Assembly: GCF_018688355.1 (NCBI RefSeq)
Contig: NZ_CP061317.1
Span: 1-64,000 of the forward strand
Direction: 5' to 3'
Origin: Polynucleobacter sp. AP-Elch-400A-B2
Lineage (GTDB): Bacteria; Pseudomonadota; Gammaproteobacteria; Burkholderiales; Burkholderiaceae
Length of the DNA: 64,000 nt
Positions within the stretch are counted from its first letter, which is position 1. Each line of letters starts with the position of its first letter. Positions 62,978 to 64,000 of this stretch are shown here, one piece after another. The translations under genes and the position numbers were made by a program. The notes under the pieces were generated by a model. It searched no databases, had not been told where the DNA came from, and worked only from the letters and a program-made list of their open reading frames with translations.

Positions 62978-63373
62978 ATGAGTATCAGCGATCCAATCGC
63001 CGACATGTTGACAAGGATCCGCAATGCGCAAGCAGTGCAGAAACCCGTAGTCTTGATGCCGTCGTCAAAAGTTAAAGTAGCTATTGCAAAAGTCTTGCAG
63101 GATGAAGGTTATATCGATAGTTTTGAAATCAAAGGTGAAGCAGCTAAGCCAGTGCTACATATTGAACTCAAATACTACGCAGGCCGTCCTGTTATTGAGC
63201 GTATTGACCGTGTTTCTACACCAAGTCTACGTATCTACAAAGGCCGTCATGACATTCCTGAAGTAATGAATGGCTTGGGCATTGCAATTATTTCAACCCC
63301 ACAAGGCGTAATGACAGACCGCAAAGCACGTGCAAACGGCGTTGGTGGCGAAGTTATTTGCTACGTCGCGTAA
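62978..63373 (+). CDS. rpsH: 30S ribosomal protein S8
   Basis: Binds helix 21 of 16S rRNA and is the spc-operon regulator in E. coli. It has 131 residues. MSISDPIADMLTRIRNAQ begins the protein and the C-terminal STPQGVMTDRKARANGVGGEVICYVA is the signature. ATG 62978 has AGGAG upstream. Confidence 0.97.
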   Translation: MSISDPIADMLTRIRNAQAVQKPVVLMPSSKVKVAIAKVLQDEGYIDSFEIKGEAAKPVLHIELKYYAGRPVIERIDRVSTPSLRIYKGRHDIPEVMNGLGIAIISTPQGVMTDRKARANGVGGEVICYVA

Positions 63374-63383
63374 GGAGAGAAAT

Positions 63384-63917
63384 ATGTCCCGCGTTGGTAA
63401 ATCACCTATTCCAGTCCCTAAGGGCGCTGAAATCAGCATCAACGGTGCAAACATTACTGTTAAGGGTCCATTGGGCACTTTGACACATAACTTGCATCCT
63501 TCTGTTGGTTTGAAACAAGAAGACGGCGTATTGACAGTTGTTTTAAATAACAGCACACCAGAAGCTGGTGCACAGTCAGGTACAGCCCGCGCTTTGGTAA
63601 ATAACATGGTTGTTGGCGTAACTGCTGGCTTTGAGCGCAAGCTCAGCTTAGTGGGCGTTGGTTACCGTGCTGCTGCCCAGGGCGATTCATTGAAATTGCA
63701 GTTAGGTTTCTCACACGACATTATTTACAACCTGCCAAAGGGTGTAAAAGCTGAGACCCCAACTCAAACTGAAATCATTATCAAAGGTTCCAACAAGCAG
63801 CAGGTTGGCCAGGTTGCTGCTGAAGTTCGCGCATACCGTTCACCAGAGCCATACAAAGGCAAAGGCGTTCGGTACGTGGATGAGGTTGTACACCTGAAAG
63901 AAACTAAGAAGAAGTAA
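63384..63917 (+). CDS. rplF: 50S ribosomal protein L6
   Basis: A two-domain protein near the factor-binding site. It has 177 residues from ATG 63384, which has GGAG 5-8 bases upstream; a frame from 63330 would overlap rpsH. It begins MSRVGKSPIPVPKGAEISI and has PEPYKGKGVRYVDEVVHLKE near the end. rplR follows after 13 bases. Confidence 0.97.
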   Translation: MSRVGKSPIPVPKGAEISINGANITVKGPLGTLTHNLHPSVGLKQEDGVLTVVLNNSTPEAGAQSGTARALVNNMVVGVTAGFERKLSLVGVGYRAAAQGDSLKLQLGFSHDIIYNLPKGVKAETPTQTEIIIKGSNKQQVGQVAAEVRAYRSPEPYKGKGVRYVDEVVHLKETKKK

Positions 63918-63930
63918 GCGAGATTAGAAA

Positions 63931-64000
63931 ATGAATAAAGACGAATCCAGACAAAGACGTGCTAGGCAGACTCGTATTCGCATTGCCGAAGCATTGGCAA
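63931..64000 (+). CDS. rplR: 50S ribosomal protein L18, 5' end only
   Basis: The first 23 codons of L18 (MNKDESRQRRARQTRIRIAEAL), cut off by the window end. The text matches the basic N-terminus of betaproteobacterial L18, and the position after rplF is standard. The remaining gene lies outside the window. Confidence 0.9.
   Translation, partial: MNKDESRQRRARQTRIRIAEALA

Overview
The window looks like the replication-origin end and the ribosomal gene cluster of a free-living betaproteobacterium, most likely Polynucleobacter (Burkholderiales). The 16S rRNA sequence, the order dnaA-dnaN-gyrB, the mnmG-rsmG-parA-parB-atp run and the betaproteobacterial protein variants support this. The genus call is from recognition, not from a database search.

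Layout. 1-6032: dnaA, a putative oriC with several DnaA boxes, dnaN, gyrB, a SET-domain methyltransferase and a small DUF3717-type protein. 6104-10710: a five-gene branched-chain amino acid type (Liv/HAAT) ABC transporter. 10737-15245: chromosome segregation and tRNA/rRNA modification genes (mnmG, rsmG, parA, parB) with two parS sites, one overlapping the likely mnmG promoter and one inside mnmG. 15270-22441: the complete F1Fo ATP synthase operon atpIBEFHAGDC. 22457-25962: hemE and priA, separated by an AT-rich gap with DnaA boxes. 25959-31685: mixed small transcription units: gcvH, a Cys-rich small protein, a fatty acid desaturase, tRNA-Arg, an orphan cytochrome membrane anchor, rsmI, diaA/gmhA, a BON lipoprotein, a cytochrome c and a GNAT acetyltransferase. 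31686-37358: one complete rRNA operon 16S-tRNA-Ile-tRNA-Ala-23S-5S with promoter, boxA elements, processing stems and terminator. 37390-51190: tRNA-Tyr-Gly-Thr-tuf-tRNA-Trp-secE-nusG-rplKAJL-rpoBC. 51235-55775: the str operon rpsL-rpsG-fusA-tuf. 55891-64000: the S10 and spc operons from rpsJ to the first 70 bases of rplR, where the window ends.

Together the genes supply replication initiation and segregation, ATP synthesis and most of the transcription and translation machinery. Almost all of it is conserved housekeeping DNA. I see no CRISPR array, transposase, phage gene or defence system. The points that deserve a second look are small: a LivF whose Walker A lysine is arginine, a parS site on a promoter, a priA with no standard start codon where homology begins, a cytochrome c5-like anchor without its haem domain, mutually exclusive hairpins before rpoB, and promoters whose -35 box lies in a hairpin before rplC and rplN.
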